This document shows positions 50,651 to 60,248 of a DNA stretch of 64,000 bases, one piece after another; positions within the stretch are counted from its first letter, which is position 1; each line of letters starts with the position of its first letter. Under the pieces are notes generated by a model that was not told the origin of the DNA, searched no databases, and was given only the letters and a program-made list of their open reading frames with translations. The position numbers and the translations under genes are program-made. Location of the stretch: the NCBI GenBank assembly GCA_020721005.1, contig DYNP01000007.1, positions 1-64,000 of the forward strand. The letters are read 5' to 3'. The stretch is from Thiomargarita sp. (lineage in GTDB: Bacteria; Pseudomonadota; Gammaproteobacteria; Beggiatoales; Beggiatoaceae).

Positions 50651-50694
50651 AGACCCATTTTAAATAAACAACAAACACCATCTAAGGAGTACCT

Positions 50695-51759
50695 ATGCTG
50701 ATATCTTTGCGTCAATTGCTCGACCATGCTGCCGAACATAACTATGGCATTCCCGCCTTCAATGTCAACAACATGGAACAAATTCATGCCATTATGCAGG
50801 CAGCTCATGCCACGGACAGTCCCGTGATCATTCAAGCCTCTGCTGGAGCTCGTTCATACGCTGGAGAACCTTTTTTACGTCATCTCATGTGGGCAGCAGT
50901 TGAAATGTATCCTAACATTCCCATTGCCATGCACCAAGATCACGGCTCTGAACCTGCCGTGTGCATGCGTTCCATTCAAAGCGGTTTCACCTCAGTTATG
51001 ATGGATGGCTCCCTAATGCCGGACATGAAAACCCCTTCCAGCTATGAATACAATATCGACGTCACCAAACACGTCGTGGACATGGCTCACAGCTGCGGAG
51101 TTTCAGTAGAAGGGGAATTAGGCTGCTTGGGATCTTTGGAAACAGGGATGGCAGGTGAGGAAGACGGCTCTGGAGCAGAAGGTAAATTATCTCACGATCA
51201 ACTGCTGACTGACCCGGAACAAGCTGCTGATTTTGTTAAGAAAACTGGAGTTGATGCGTTGGCTATTGCCATCGGCACCAGCCATGGGGCTTACAAATTC
51301 ACCAGACCCCCCACTGGTGACATTTTGGCCATCAAACGCATTAAGGAAATTCATACCCGAATTCCTGACACCCATCTGGTCATGCACGGTTCCTCTTCAG
51401 TCCCTCAAGATTGGTTGCACATTATCAACAACCACGGAGGAGACATGGGACAAACTTACGGAGTACCGGTTGAAGAAATTGTGGAAGGCATCAAGAATGG
51501 CGTGCGGAAAATCAATATTGACACGGATTTGCGCATGGCTTCCACGGGAGCGATTCGTAAATATCTGCATGATAACCGCTCCGTTTTTGATCCCCGCAAA
51601 TATCTTAAGGAAACCACTAAAGCCATGGTGCAAATTTGTAAGGCCCGTTATGAAGCTTTTGGATGCGCGGGAACTGCTTCCAAGATGAAACCCATTTCTT
51701 TAGAGGACATGAGTAAGCGCTATGCCAAAGGGGAATTAGCTCCTCGTATCAACAACTGA
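50695..51759 (+). CDS. fba: Class II fructose-bisphosphate aldolase
   Basis: A 354-residue zinc-dependent aldolase of the CbbA type. Metal and substrate motifs are [35 protein letters not shown] and [11 protein letters not shown]. It works in glycolysis, gluconeogenesis and, with pgk, the Calvin cycle. AAGGAG lies 7 bases before the ATG. No RuBisCO or phosphoribulokinase is in the window. Confidence 0.98.
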   Translation: MLISLRQLLDHAAEHNYGIPAFNVNNMEQIHAIMQAAHATDSPVIIQASAGARSYAGEPFLRHLMWAAVEMYPNIPIAMHQDHGSEPAVCMRSIQSGFTSVMMDGSLMPDMKTPSSYEYNIDVTKHVVDMAHSCGVSVEGELGCLGSLETGMAGEEDGSGAEGKLSHDQLLTDPEQAADFVKKTGVDALAIAIGTSHGAYKFTRPPTGDILAIKRIKEIHTRIPDTHLVMHGSSSVPQDWLHIINNHGGDMGQTYGVPVEEIVEGIKNGVRKINIDTDLRMASTGAIRKYLHDNRSVFDPRKYLKETTKAMVQICKARYEAFGCAGTASKMKPISLEDMSKRYAKGELAPRINN

Positions 51760-51928
51760 TTTCATCCTGTTAAATCTTAAAGACTAGAGTGTGGGTTTTG
51801 CTTACAAATAAGCAAAGTTCGCACTCTGTTCTCACTTATAAAATGAGTTTTACCAGTAAGTTACCAACAATTGTTAGAAAAATTTGATCATTATTATTGG
51901 ATGGACGGTTTAATTTGGAGAACTGATT

Positions 51929-52447
51929 ATGCCTGATAAAAATTATAAAATCATTCTGTTAGGCCAAATTGCCAGCGGCTTTGATCCACAAGAAGTCAAA
52001 GAGAAATTGGCACTCATCTTTGAGAAAAGTGAAAAGAAAATTGATAAATTGTTCAAAAAACCCAAGCCCTTGGTGATTAGAAAGAATTTGACTCAAGAAA
52101 TTGCCCTACGATACAAAGCCGGTTTGGAAGGAATTGGAGTGCTTTGTGAAATTCAGAATGGACAGACGAGAATAGCAGAAAAGGTGCCCATTGCTGAAGC
52201 GGTGGCAATACCTGCCGAAGAATTTGCCTTAGTGGGTATGGAAGGCAGTTTTGGGGGGACAATGCACGGTCCATTAAGGGTGAAGGGAATTAGGATATCG
52301 TGGGGGGCGGCTTTTGTCTTCTTGATCAAACTTGCCTTGGCAGCTGTTCCCGCACTGATAATGTTGGGCCTATTTTTCTATGGAATTAGTCAATTCTTAG
52401 AGGATATCAAAACTTTTTTAAAGGCTTTTTTGCCGGATTTGGGTTAG
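51929..52447 (+). CDS. Hypothetical protein with C-terminal transmembrane helix
   Basis: A 172-residue protein. The N-terminal part (about 5-75; YKIILLGQIASGFDPQEVKE, KPKPLVIRKNLTQEIALRYK) looks like a small soluble domain seen at the start of various membrane proteins, which I cannot name with certainty. One transmembrane helix lies at about 127-152 (FVFLIKLALAAVPALIMLGL), with a short amphipathic tail. Its C-terminal part resembles the next gene (IKxxLAAxPAL), so the two are probably related by partial duplication. Confidence 0.72.
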   Translation: MPDKNYKIILLGQIASGFDPQEVKEKLALIFEKSEKKIDKLFKKPKPLVIRKNLTQEIALRYKAGLEGIGVLCEIQNGQTRIAEKVPIAEAVAIPAEEFALVGMEGSFGGTMHGPLRVKGIRISWGAAFVFLIKLALAAVPALIMLGLFFYGISQFLEDIKTFLKAFLPDLG

Positions 52448-52601
52448 TAAGCGTAAACTGGGCAAAACATCTTTTTACCTTGCCCACTCGCGGAGTTTAA
52501 GTAAACTGGTTGCCCGGCTTCTCATTGGGAAAAAAGCATTGTATATGATCCATAAAAAAACCGAATCAATTGTGCGTCAACTTTCTACAGGAGTATCAAT
52601 A

Positions 52602-52814
52602 ATGGAAGAACCTCAAGATGTTATTATTACAAATATTAAGATTCCCTTTTTTTCACTGGTGGGTTTAATGATCAAATGGGGACTGGCCGCCATTCCTGCG
52701 TTACTCGTGTTAGGGGTGATTGGAGGGGGACTTGTGATAGGTGTTCAATTTGGGTTGGAAACTCTGGGAATAGAAATAGGTAGCTTATTCAGTGGCTTAT
52801 TGCCAGGTCCCTAA
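52602..52814 (+). CDS. Small membrane protein related to the preceding gene (70 aa)
   Basis: A 70-residue protein. The start at 52602 (MEEPQDV) has CAGGAG 8 bases upstream; the frame continues 21 codons further without support. One hydrophobic segment lies at about 18-46 (LVGLMIKWGLAAIPALLVLG). It matches the transmembrane region of the 172-residue protein and lacks its N-terminal domain. Function unknown. Confidence 0.68.
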   Translation: MEEPQDVIITNIKIPFFSLVGLMIKWGLAAIPALLVLGVIGGGLVIGVQFGLETLGIEIGSLFSGLLPGP

Positions 52815-53142
52815 GGGTTGTTAACTCGATTAGAGTTTATCGGGAACACCTTTTTATCAGTTCAAACACTGGAATTGGATTGATTCCTGCTGACTCTCTT
52901 ACAAAAGCTCAAATTGTGATGAAGTTGTCTATTTTTGAAGATGGTTTACACTGATTGTTCCCTCCTTTTTGTTCCCATGCTCAATTTGTCAAAGGTTGGG
53001 CTTCTGACAAACCAGCCTTTGATAATTAAAATCAAACTGATCAATACATCATTTATTGACCAATTCCCAATCATTTTCCAGTCCGAGTCATTCCTCACCT
53101 TTGCCTCTCGACCCAATTGCCTATTGCTTTTTATTTCAATAA
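52815..53142. other. Intergenic region before the second MITE
   Basis: About 330 bases of AT-rich sequence with no supported gene, promoter or terminator. A 75-residue open frame starting at 52935 has no ribosome site and runs into the MITE. Confidence 0.5.
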
Positions 53143-53366
53143 TAGACCTCTTGCAAAAGTAAATGATGCGATAAGATGAGATACGAAAAAATAAAACGGA
53201 AATCCCCGTTGGAGTGGAGGCTTTAGCCGGTCAGCAGTCGGCCCTTGCAATTTGTGTATGTGGGGGGGGATGCCTACGGCTGACCGGCTAAAGCCTCCAC
53301 TCCAACTATCTTAACTGAGGGGCAACTCTCATTTTTTCATTGTTGCATATTTTTGCAAGAGGTCTA
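53143..53366. mobile_element. MITE-like element, short form
   Basis: A 224-base relative of 23298-23633 with ends TAGACCTCTTGCAAAAG and the inverse of TAGACCTCTTGCAAAAA. It has one core whose arms, GTTGGAGTGGAGGCTTTAGC plus CGGTCAGC and its inverse, pair over 28 bases across a 42-base loop. TA flanks both ends. The right end lies 22 bases before the cheB start, so it carries or replaces the cheB promoter region. Confidence 0.85.
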
Positions 53367-53388
53367 ATTTCAAAAGGAAAATGAGAAT

Positions 53389-54435
53389 ATGGATAAACTG
53401 ATACGAGTACTTATTGTAGACGATTCTGCTTATATTCGCAAAGTTATGAAGAAAATGTTGTCCCGCAGTCCATTTATCGAGGTGGTGGGAGCGGCTTGTG
53501 ATGGGGAAGAAGCATTAGAATTGGTCGAAAAGTTGAATCCAGATGTGGTAACTTTGGATTTGGTCATGCCTCGCATCGATGGAATTGCCTTTTTGCGACA
53601 ACAAATGCCCAAAAAATTGGTGCGGGTGATCGTGGTCAGTATTTCCAGTGAGAGCAGTGAGCGAGTGTTGGAAGCATTGGATCTAGGGGCCATTGATTTT
53701 GTCCATAAACCCACTTCATTAGCCACTGATAAATTGTTGGAAATCAACGATGAATTGTTGACTAAGGTTAAATCAGCAGCCAATGTTGATCTCAAAAACG
53801 TCCAACCTCAAAACATTTCAAAATTGAATTCTTCTCCCCCCCAAAAAATTTATTTCAACAATAAGAAAGTTGATATTGTCGTATTGGGTATTTCTACCGG
53901 GGGTCCCCAAGCTTTACGATTTTTAGTCCCCCAATTGCCTGCCAATTTCCCAGTCCCAATGGCTATCGTGCTCCATATGCCAATTGGTTATACTCGCATG
54001 TATGCTGAAAAACTGGATGAAATTTCCACTTTAAAGGTGCAAGAAGCTGAGGAAGGTCAGGAGTTGTGCGCAGGAACAGTTTTTTTGGCACCGGCAGGTC
54101 GACATTTAAAGGTTATACCAGGATCTCAAGGTATTCCGGTCACCCATTTAGATTTCACTCCCTCTAATACTTTGCACAGACCTGCAGTGGATGTACTGTT
54201 TCAATCCGCTTCAGAAGTGTATAAAAATCGAGTATTGGGAGTAGTAATGACGGGGATGGGCTGTGATGGTAAGCAGGGATCAGCATGGATCAAATCTCAG
54301 GGAGGCAGTATTTTGACCGAAGCGCAGCAATCTTGCGTGGTGTATGGGATGCCTTCTTCCGTGGATGAAGCAGGACTGAGTGATCGCAGTGCACCTTTGG
54401 ATCAACTTTGTCGTTGTATTTTAGAAATGATTTGA
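53389..54435 (+). CDS. cheB: Protein-glutamate methylesterase CheB
   Basis: A 348-residue chemotaxis adaptation protein. Its receiver domain (1-120) has Asp11, Asp12 and phospho-acceptor Asp57 (TLDLVMP). The CheB methylesterase domain (about 160-348) carries the catalytic Ser in GISTGGPQAL, His in VLHMP and Asp in TGMGCDG. It removes methyl groups from (or deamidates) chemoreceptors. AAGGAAA lies before the ATG. No cheR, cheA or receptor gene is nearby, and a MITE sits directly upstream. Confidence 0.96.
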   Translation: MDKLIRVLIVDDSAYIRKVMKKMLSRSPFIEVVGAACDGEEALELVEKLNPDVVTLDLVMPRIDGIAFLRQQMPKKLVRVIVVSISSESSERVLEALDLGAIDFVHKPTSLATDKLLEINDELLTKVKSAANVDLKNVQPQNISKLNSSPPQKIYFNNKKVDIVVLGISTGGPQALRFLVPQLPANFPVPMAIVLHMPIGYTRMYAEKLDEISTLKVQEAEEGQELCAGTVFLAPAGRHLKVIPGSQGIPVTHLDFTPSNTLHRPAVDVLFQSASEVYKNRVLGVVMTGMGCDGKQGSAWIKSQGGSILTEAQQSCVVYGMPSSVDEAGLSDRSAPLDQLCRCILEMI

Positions 54436-54446
54436 GTTAAGAGGAC

Positions 54447-54475
54447 AAAAAAAAGGCACTACCAAAGGTAGTGCC
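54447..54475 (-). terminator. Strong terminator on the minus strand
   Basis: GGCACTACC-TTT-GGTAGTGCC followed by eight T on the minus strand. It faces transcripts coming from maf (306 bases away) or from an unannotated small transcript in between. On the plus strand the same hairpin follows cheB by about 20 bases without a T-run. Confidence 0.8.
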
Positions 54476-54780
54476 ACTGAGGGATAGGATAGCTCTCTCT
54501 AAAAAACTCTAAGTCTAAAGAAAACAAGGAATTCTAAGGTTAAAGAGTGAACAATTACAACAAGTTAAGCCATCGTACAGTGCCTAATGAAGACAGTTTA
54601 ATGCAATCTTTTTGCCAGATCTCTAATCCTTTGTTTTTAAAGGGGAGTAAGTTTTAAGACCAGTGGAATAATTGCACTATAAGATGCTATTTGCATTGCA
54701 AAATGCAAATTTCAGCATACCTACTTATACTTCCTTCTTTATAAAGGAGGGCAGGGGTGGTTCTAAAAGTTTAGTGATTT
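54476..54780. other. Intergenic region between cheB and maf
   Basis: About 305 bases without a supported gene. It contains the short palindrome CCTTCTTT-AT-AAAGGAGG (54733-54750), and a 16-base string (AAAACAAGGAATTCTA) that recurs near 55446. It ends at the minus-strand terminator and could encode a small RNA, which is speculation. Confidence 0.4.
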
Positions 54781-55380
54781 TTATCCAATAGGGTGGATTC
54801 CTTCATGTTCTAACATTCTGATCAGTCGAATCAGGGGAAGACCGATAATTGCGGTAGGATCACTGCCCAACATCCTTTCTAAAAGGATTATTCCCAGTCC
54901 TTCAGATTTAAAGCTTCCTGAACAATGGTAGGGTTGTTCTAATTTTAGGTAATTTTCTATCTGTTTGAAGGAGAGTTGTCGGAAGATGACACCGAAGCGT
55001 ATAACATCAATTTGGCAATTTCGAGTATGAGCATTGTAGACGCATAATCCAGTTAAAAAATCAACTTGTTGACCACTGAGCATTTGTAGTTGTTGAACGG
55101 CTCGTTCGTGAGTGATCGGTTTGCCCAAAATGGTATCCCCTATCACAGCGACCTGATCGGAGCCAATGATCAGGCTGTGTGGGTGATGATTTTCCGCAGA
55201 GCGCGCTTTCAATTCAGCGAGACGTCCTACTAAATTAGTGGGCATTTCTTGAGGATGGGGGGTTTCATCCACATGGGGAGAAAAGCATTCAAAAGGCAAG
55301 AGTAGTCGTTTAAGCACTTCCTTTCTATAAGGGGATGTGGAGGCTAATATTAAGGGATAAGGGAGAGAAGAATTCGTCAT
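54781..55380 (-). CDS. Maf-family nucleotide pyrophosphatase (YceF-like)
   Basis: A 199-residue Maf/Ham1-fold enzyme of the YceF branch, which hydrolyses 7-methyl-GTP. Seen: LILASTSPYRKEVLKRL, FSPHVDETP, LIIGSDQVAVI, KPITHERAVQQL, SEGLGIILLERM and DPTAIIGLPLI. The ATG at 55380 is preferred over a TTG one codon upstream. It is divergent from yceD, the standard arrangement beside the fab operon. Confidence 0.95.
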   Translation of the reverse strand: MTNSSLPYPLILASTSPYRKEVLKRLLLPFECFSPHVDETPHPQEMPTNLVGRLAELKARSAENHHPHSLIIGSDQVAVIGDTILGKPITHERAVQQLQMLSGQQVDFLTGLCVYNAHTRNCQIDVIRFGVIFRQLSFKQIENYLKLEQPYHCSGSFKSEGLGIILLERMLGSDPTAIIGLPLIRLIRMLEHEGIHPIG

Positions 55381-55460
55381 CAAAGGGTAAACCTATTTGA
55401 GAAAGTAATGTTTAAATGGGGAAATAGAATGGAAAAGTATACAGAAAACAAGGAATTCTA

Positions 55461-55490
55461 TTGACAATCTTGGTTTGATTATTATATCAT
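55461..55490 (+). promoter_or_regulatory. Promoter of the yceD-fab operon
   Basis: TTGACA (55461-55466), 18-base spacer, TATCAT (55485-55490). Predicted start is near 55497, only a few bases before the yceD ATG at 55500, implying a leaderless or nearly leaderless message. Confidence 0.6.
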
Positions 55491-55499
55491 TGTGACTAA

Positions 55500-55937
55500 A
55501 TGCGAGAGAAAACACCCAAATTGGTTAACCCGGTCAACCTAGCCCGGCAAGGTTGCAAATTGCAGGGTTCTATTGCTTTGACGCAGCTAAAACGTTTGCA
55601 AGACCGTTTATTAAATACTCAAGGAGAGGTGAATTTTGCGTGGCAGTTTGGTTTGGATAAGAAACAACGTCCGCTGATCACCGGAGAAATCGCAACCCAG
55701 TTAACTTTGCAATGTCAACGTTGTTTGCAACCGTTGTGTTGGCCACTGCAAGTATCTACCGCCTTGATTGTGTTATCCGAAGGGGAACGTGAGGAGGATT
55801 TGCCACCCGATTATGAAGTACTTACTTTGGAAAAACCGGAGGTGCCTTTGCTTTCCCTAATTGAGGATGAATTAATTTTAGCCTTGCCCATGGTTGCCAA
55901 ACATTCAGTTTGTTCCATATTCATTCCCATTTCTTGA
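55500..55937 (+). CDS. yceD: YceD/DUF177 protein with short C terminus
   Basis: A 145-residue protein of the YceD family, widely found just before rpmF and linked to 23S rRNA accumulation. KLVNPVNLARQGCKLQG at the start, LQCQRCLQPLCWPL with a CxxC in the middle, and SLIEDELILALPMVAKH near the end are family features. The E. coli protein runs about 30 residues further, through an acidic stretch and a conserved NPFAVL segment. This one stops soon after LALPMVAKH and is followed by 165 non-coding bases, so the C terminus is probably lost or frameshifted. Confidence 0.85.
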   Translation: MREKTPKLVNPVNLARQGCKLQGSIALTQLKRLQDRLLNTQGEVNFAWQFGLDKKQRPLITGEIATQLTLQCQRCLQPLCWPLQVSTALIVLSEGEREEDLPPDYEVLTLEKPEVPLLSLIEDELILALPMVAKHSVCSIFIPIS

Positions 55938-56102
55938 TGGATGGAAGAAATGAGTTTCATCTTAGGTCCTGTAATCCTGTTAAATGTGGCGGGAACAGTT
56001 GACTTCCAAGAGATTGATAATGAGCAATCCGGGTGCAATAAATCCAGATCGAAGTCGATATTATAACCAATTTCATTTCATTTTACTTTAGGAAAATTAC
56101 CC

Positions 56103-56282
56103 ATGGCTGTGCAACAAAATCGTAAGACCCGTTCTAAAAGGGGAATGCGTCGGGCTCATGATGCCTTGAAGATGCCCACTTTTTCGATTGAACCTCATAC
56201 TGGCGAAACCCACCGGCGTCACCATATCAGTCCAGATGGGTATTATCGGGGTCGCGAATTCAATACTAATAAGGGTACTTAA
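56103..56282 (+). CDS. rpmF: 50S ribosomal protein L32
   Basis: A 59-residue L32: [20 protein letters not shown], then [16 protein letters not shown] and DGYYRGREF. Cysteine-free type. It sits between yceD and plsX; plsX starts 3 bases after its stop. Confidence 0.97.
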   Translation: MAVQQNRKTRSKRGMRRAHDALKMPTFSIEPHTGETHRRHHISPDGYYRGREFNTNKGT

Positions 56283-56285
56283 ACG

Positions 56286-57323
56286 TTGACCCTTTGTATC
56301 GCTCTGGATGCTATGAGTGGGGACCATGGACCGGCAATCATCGTTCCTTCAGCCCTCCAAGTGTTGGCTGAACATCCTGATCTACATCTCATTTTAGTAG
56401 GGGACAAATCTGTACTCGAAGAAATGTTGCGTTCTCAACAGGCTCAAGAAAATACTCGTCTGACAATTCATCATGCCAGCCAAGTGGTAGAAATGAGCGA
56501 ATTGCCTTCTCATGCGTTGCGTTTCAAAAAAGATTCGTCTATGCGAGTGGCCATCAATTTGGTCAAGGCAGGAGAAGCTCAAGCCTGTGTCAGTGCCGGC
56601 AACACTGGTGCCCTGATGGCCACTGCCCGTTATGTGCTCAAGACTTTGCCGGGAATTGATCGGCCGGCAATCATCACTGCATTACCCACCATACAGGGTC
56701 ATGACACCCATGTTTTGGATTTAGGCGCGAATGTTGATGCCAGTCCCGAACATCTTTTCCAATTTGCGGTCATGGGCAGTGTGTTGGCTCAAGCGGTACA
56801 CAATTTACCCAATCCCAAGGTGGGACTGCTTAATATTGGTCAAGAAGAAATTAAAGGCATAGAAAAGGTCAAGGAAGCGGGTCGGTTGTTATCCAACAGC
56901 GCGTTGATCAACTATGCCGGTTTTGTAGAAGGGGATGGCATTTTCAGTGGCAATGTAGATGTAGTCGTGTGTGATGGCTTTGTCGGTAACATCGCTTTAA
57001 AAACTACCGAAGGTGTGGCCCACATGATCAGCCACTATGTTAAACAAAGTTTTAACCGCACAGTATTCACCCGGTTGGCAGCCCTAATTGCCCTTCCTGT
57101 TATCAAAAGGTTACGAGAACAGATCGACCCTCGCCGTTATAATGGTGCCAGTTTGTTGGGTCTGCGAGGCATCGTCATTAAAAGCCACGGCAGTGCAGAC
57201 ACTTTATCCTTTGCATACGCTATCCGTGAAGCTATCCTAGAGGTGCAAAAGAATGTTCCCATGCGAATCAGTGAACAATTAGAAAAAATGTTATTAACTC
57301 CAGAAAAAAGGCAGGTTGGGTGA
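56286..57323 (+). CDS. plsX: Phosphate acyltransferase PlsX
   Basis: A 345-residue enzyme making acyl-phosphate from acyl-ACP for phospholipid synthesis. The start is TTG ([19 protein letters not shown]), with [12 protein letters not shown] diagnostic. Other blocks include [31 protein letters not shown] and GAPLLG-like [18 protein letters not shown]. Its stop overlaps the fabH GTG start (GTGA). Confidence 0.97.
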   Translation: MTLCIALDAMSGDHGPAIIVPSALQVLAEHPDLHLILVGDKSVLEEMLRSQQAQENTRLTIHHASQVVEMSELPSHALRFKKDSSMRVAINLVKAGEAQACVSAGNTGALMATARYVLKTLPGIDRPAIITALPTIQGHDTHVLDLGANVDASPEHLFQFAVMGSVLAQAVHNLPNPKVGLLNIGQEEIKGIEKVKEAGRLLSNSALINYAGFVEGDGIFSGNVDVVVCDGFVGNIALKTTEGVAHMISHYVKQSFNRTVFTRLAALIALPVIKRLREQIDPRRYNGASLLGLRGIVIKSHGSADTLSFAYAIREAILEVQKNVPMRISEQLEKMLLTPEKRQVG

Positions 57324-58282
57324 ACTATTCTCAAATACTTGGCACTGGGGGTTATCTTCCGTCACGGGAATTGACTAATCACCAGTTGGCCACCCAAATT
57401 GGCAGCAGTCATGAATGGATAGTGGAACGTACAGGTATACATTCTCGGCGTTTGGCTGCTCCAGAAGAAGGTACCTGTGATTTAGCCCTGCAAGCAGCCA
57501 CTCAAGCCTTACAAGCTGCCAATTGCCCTGCAGAAGAATTGGATTTGATCGTGCTTGCAACCACCACTCCAGATATGATCTATCCAAGCACGGCCTGCCT
57601 ATTACAAGCTCGATTGGGCAACCAAGGGGCAGCTGCTTTTGATGTACAGGCTGTTTGCAGTGGTTTTATTTATGCCCTGACCATCGCTGATAAATTCATC
57701 AAAACGGGCGCTGCTCAACGTGCTCTTGTCGTGGGTGCTGACACTTATTCCCGTCTTTTGGATTGGGAGGATCGACGAACCTGCGTCCTGTTTGGAGATG
57801 GCGCTGGCGCCTGCGTGTTGGGACCCAGTGACCGCCCGGGAATTTTAGCCACTCGTTTACATGCTGACGGTGCTCATCAACACAAACTTAAAGTGCCTGG
57901 CATGGTTGCCGCCGGGCAATTACAAAATGGCGATGGTTATACCAAGATGGCTGGCCAAGAAGTCTTCAAATTCGCTGTTAAAGCACTCAGTGAAGTTGTT
58001 GAAGAAGTACTCAGCGCCCAACACCTTCCCAAGGAATCTGTTGACTGGTTAATTCCCCATCAGGCCAATCTGCGCATCATTGAAGCCACTGCCAAAAAAC
58101 TGAAAATTCCCATGGAAAAGGTCATCGTCACTCTTGCCCAACAAGGGAATACTTCGGCTGCTTCCATTCCCTTGGCACTTAACCAAGCGGTGCGAGATGG
58201 ACGCATTCGGCCGCAACAAACCCTTCTGTTAGAAGCGGTAGGCGGTGGATTTACATGGGGTGCTGTGTTGATGAAATATTAA
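57320..58282 (+). CDS. fabH: 3-oxoacyl-ACP synthase III FabH
   Basis: A 320-residue condensing enzyme that starts fatty-acid synthesis from acetyl-CoA and malonyl-ACP. The catalytic Cys is in [13 protein letters not shown], His in PHQANLRI and Asn in [10 protein letters not shown]. The GTG start overlaps plsX by 4 bases, implying coupling. There is a 128-base gap to fabD. Confidence 0.97.
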   Translation: MNYSQILGTGGYLPSRELTNHQLATQIGSSHEWIVERTGIHSRRLAAPEEGTCDLALQAATQALQAANCPAEELDLIVLATTTPDMIYPSTACLLQARLGNQGAAAFDVQAVCSGFIYALTIADKFIKTGAAQRALVVGADTYSRLLDWEDRRTCVLFGDGAGACVLGPSDRPGILATRLHADGAHQHKLKVPGMVAAGQLQNGDGYTKMAGQEVFKFAVKALSEVVEEVLSAQHLPKESVDWLIPHQANLRIIEATAKKLKIPMEKVIVTLAQQGNTSAASIPLALNQAVRDGRIRPQQTLLLEAVGGGFTWGAVLMKY

Positions 58283-58410
58283 ATTCAGACGGTCTTAAGC
58301 AACCTTTGTTTAAGCAATAAACGGATTGAATTTCTTATAAACCAACCCCTTTATCAACCCATCAAGCATGATCTGCGACTTGCAACCATCTATTCAATTA
58401 AACATCTGAC

Positions 58411-59373
58411 ATGAAACACGCATTCACCTTTCCTGGGCAAGGCTCACAAAAAGTAGGCATGTTGGCAGAATTGGGTAATCACTATTCTATAGTTAAACAA
58501 ACCTTTGAAGAAGCCAGCAATCAACTCAACTATGACTTGTGGAAATTAGCTCAACAGGGACCAGAAGAAGAGTTGACTCAAACCGAAAAAACCCAGCCAG
58601 TACTATTGGCTAGCAGTGTATCCATTTGGAGAGTCTGGAAACAACAAGGGGGGATTCAACCAGTCCAATTGGCTGGACACAGTTTTGGAGAATACAGTGC
58701 CTTAGTTTGTGCAGGTGCTTTATCATTCCCTGAAGCCGTTCTTTTGGCTGAAGCCCGTGGCCAATTCATGCAACGTGCTATTCCCGTTGGTCAGGGAGCA
58801 ATGGCAGCCATTTTGGGACTCAGTGCCCAGCAAGTGACTGCAATTTGTGAACAAGTGGCGGAAGGCGATTGTGTGTCCCCAGCCAACTTCAATGCTCCAG
58901 AACAAATAGTCATCGCTGGCCATCAACTGGCGGTGGAAAGAGCACTTGCTGAAGCCAAACAACTGGGGGCGAAGAGAACAGTATTACTGGCAGTCAGCGT
59001 CCCAGCCCACTGCCAACTCATGCAACCGGCTGCTTTGCACATGGCAGATCGTTTGATCGAAACCTCATTCACTCCTCCCCAAATACCAGTTATCCACAAC
59101 GTGGATGTGGCCTCTCATTTTTCCCCCCCTGCCATTCGACAAGCCTTAGTTGAACAATTGACCCATCCAGTCCGTTGGACTGAAACTATACAATATATGG
59201 CTGCTCAAGGCATCACTTGCTTTATAGAAGCCGGTCCCGGTAAGATATTGGCCGGTCTCAATAAAAGAATTTCCCCTCAAACTAAAACCTTACCTGTGTT
59301 CGATTTGGCCACTTTAGATAACGCGTTGCGCCATGTGACCGAATCTGCAGAATTAACCCCTTGTGACTGCTGA
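58411..59373 (+). CDS. fabD: Malonyl CoA-ACP transacylase FabD
   Basis: A 320-residue transacylase. FPGQGSQKVGM opens the protein, the nucleophile Ser is in AGHSFGEYSALV, and the catalytic His in SVPAHCQLM. The C-terminal EAGPGKILAGLNKRI is typical. It is followed 9 bases later by fabG. Confidence 0.97.
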   Translation: MKHAFTFPGQGSQKVGMLAELGNHYSIVKQTFEEASNQLNYDLWKLAQQGPEEELTQTEKTQPVLLASSVSIWRVWKQQGGIQPVQLAGHSFGEYSALVCAGALSFPEAVLLAEARGQFMQRAIPVGQGAMAAILGLSAQQVTAICEQVAEGDCVSPANFNAPEQIVIAGHQLAVERALAEAKQLGAKRTVLLAVSVPAHCQLMQPAALHMADRLIETSFTPPQIPVIHNVDVASHFSPPAIRQALVEQLTHPVRWTETIQYMAAQGITCFIEAGPGKILAGLNKRISPQTKTLPVFDLATLDNALRHVTESAELTPCDC

Positions 59374-59382
59374 GGAAAATCA

Positions 59383-60126
59383 ATGCACTTGAATTTACAG
59401 GGCGAATTGGCATTGGTTACCGGTGCCAGCCGCGGCATTGGACGCGCCATTGCCTTGACTTTGGGACAAGCCGGTGCCACAGTGATCGGCACAGCCACCA
59501 CAGAATCGGGAGCTGAGCAGGTCACCCACTTCCTGAAAGAGCACCAAATTACAGGAATCGGTGCCCTTTTGGACCTCCAATCAATCCCCTCCATAGAGGG
59601 ATTGATTACCCAACTCAATAGTCAACCGCCTTCCATTCTGGTTAACAATGCAGGCATTACTCGAGATGCCCTACTGATGAAAATGTCTGATCAGGATTGG
59701 GAACAGGTCATCACCACCAATTTAACCGGAGTTTATCGACTGACCAAGGCCTTGATTCGACCCATGATCAAAGCCAGACATGGCCGCATCATCACCTGCA
59801 CTTCCCTAGTTGCTCTCACTGGGAATGCTGGCCAGGCCAACTATGCCGCAGCCAAGGCTGGGGTTATTGCTTTCAGCAAATCGTTGGCAAAGGAGGTTGG
59901 AGGACGTGGAATTACCGTAAATACGGTTGCCCCTGGCCTGATTGAGACTGATATGACCCAACGTTTGCCAGAGTCCCAACGTCAGCAACTGCTCCAGCAA
60001 GTTCCCTTGGGTCGTCCAGGTCAAGCCGACGAGGTTGCTGCAGCTGTGCTATTTTTAGCTTCCAAGGCAGCGGCTTACATTACAGGAGAAACCCTGCATG
60101 TCAATGGAGGCCTGTATATGGCATAA
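59383..60126 (+). CDS. fabG: 3-oxoacyl-ACP reductase FabG
   Basis: A 247-residue SDR enzyme. The NADPH site is TGASRGIGRAIA, then NNAGITRD. The catalytic Ser-Tyr-Lys is visible as CTSLVALTGNAGQANYAAAKAG; the E. coli VGTMGN is VALTGN here. The C terminus GETLHVNGGLYMA is family standard. GAGGAAA lies before the ATG. Confidence 0.97.
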   Translation: MHLNLQGELALVTGASRGIGRAIALTLGQAGATVIGTATTESGAEQVTHFLKEHQITGIGALLDLQSIPSIEGLITQLNSQPPSILVNNAGITRDALLMKMSDQDWEQVITTNLTGVYRLTKALIRPMIKARHGRIITCTSLVALTGNAGQANYAAAKAGVIAFSKSLAKEVGGRGITVNTVAPGLIETDMTQRLPESQRQQLLQQVPLGRPGQADEVAAAVLFLASKAAAYITGETLHVNGGLYMA

Positions 60127-60248
60127 TTGATCTATAAAGATGACATGAATCAAAACGGAACACTGGGTGTTCCGAAATTGTCCCACAGTTTCTTGTAAAT
60201 TGATAGTTCCGAAAACGGTGTGTGTTACTTTAGAGGATAACCTAAATT

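Noticed and set aside
52935-53162. 75-residue open frame before the second MITE
   Set aside because: No ribosome site, and it ends inside the MITE terminus; composition is that of AT-rich spacer.
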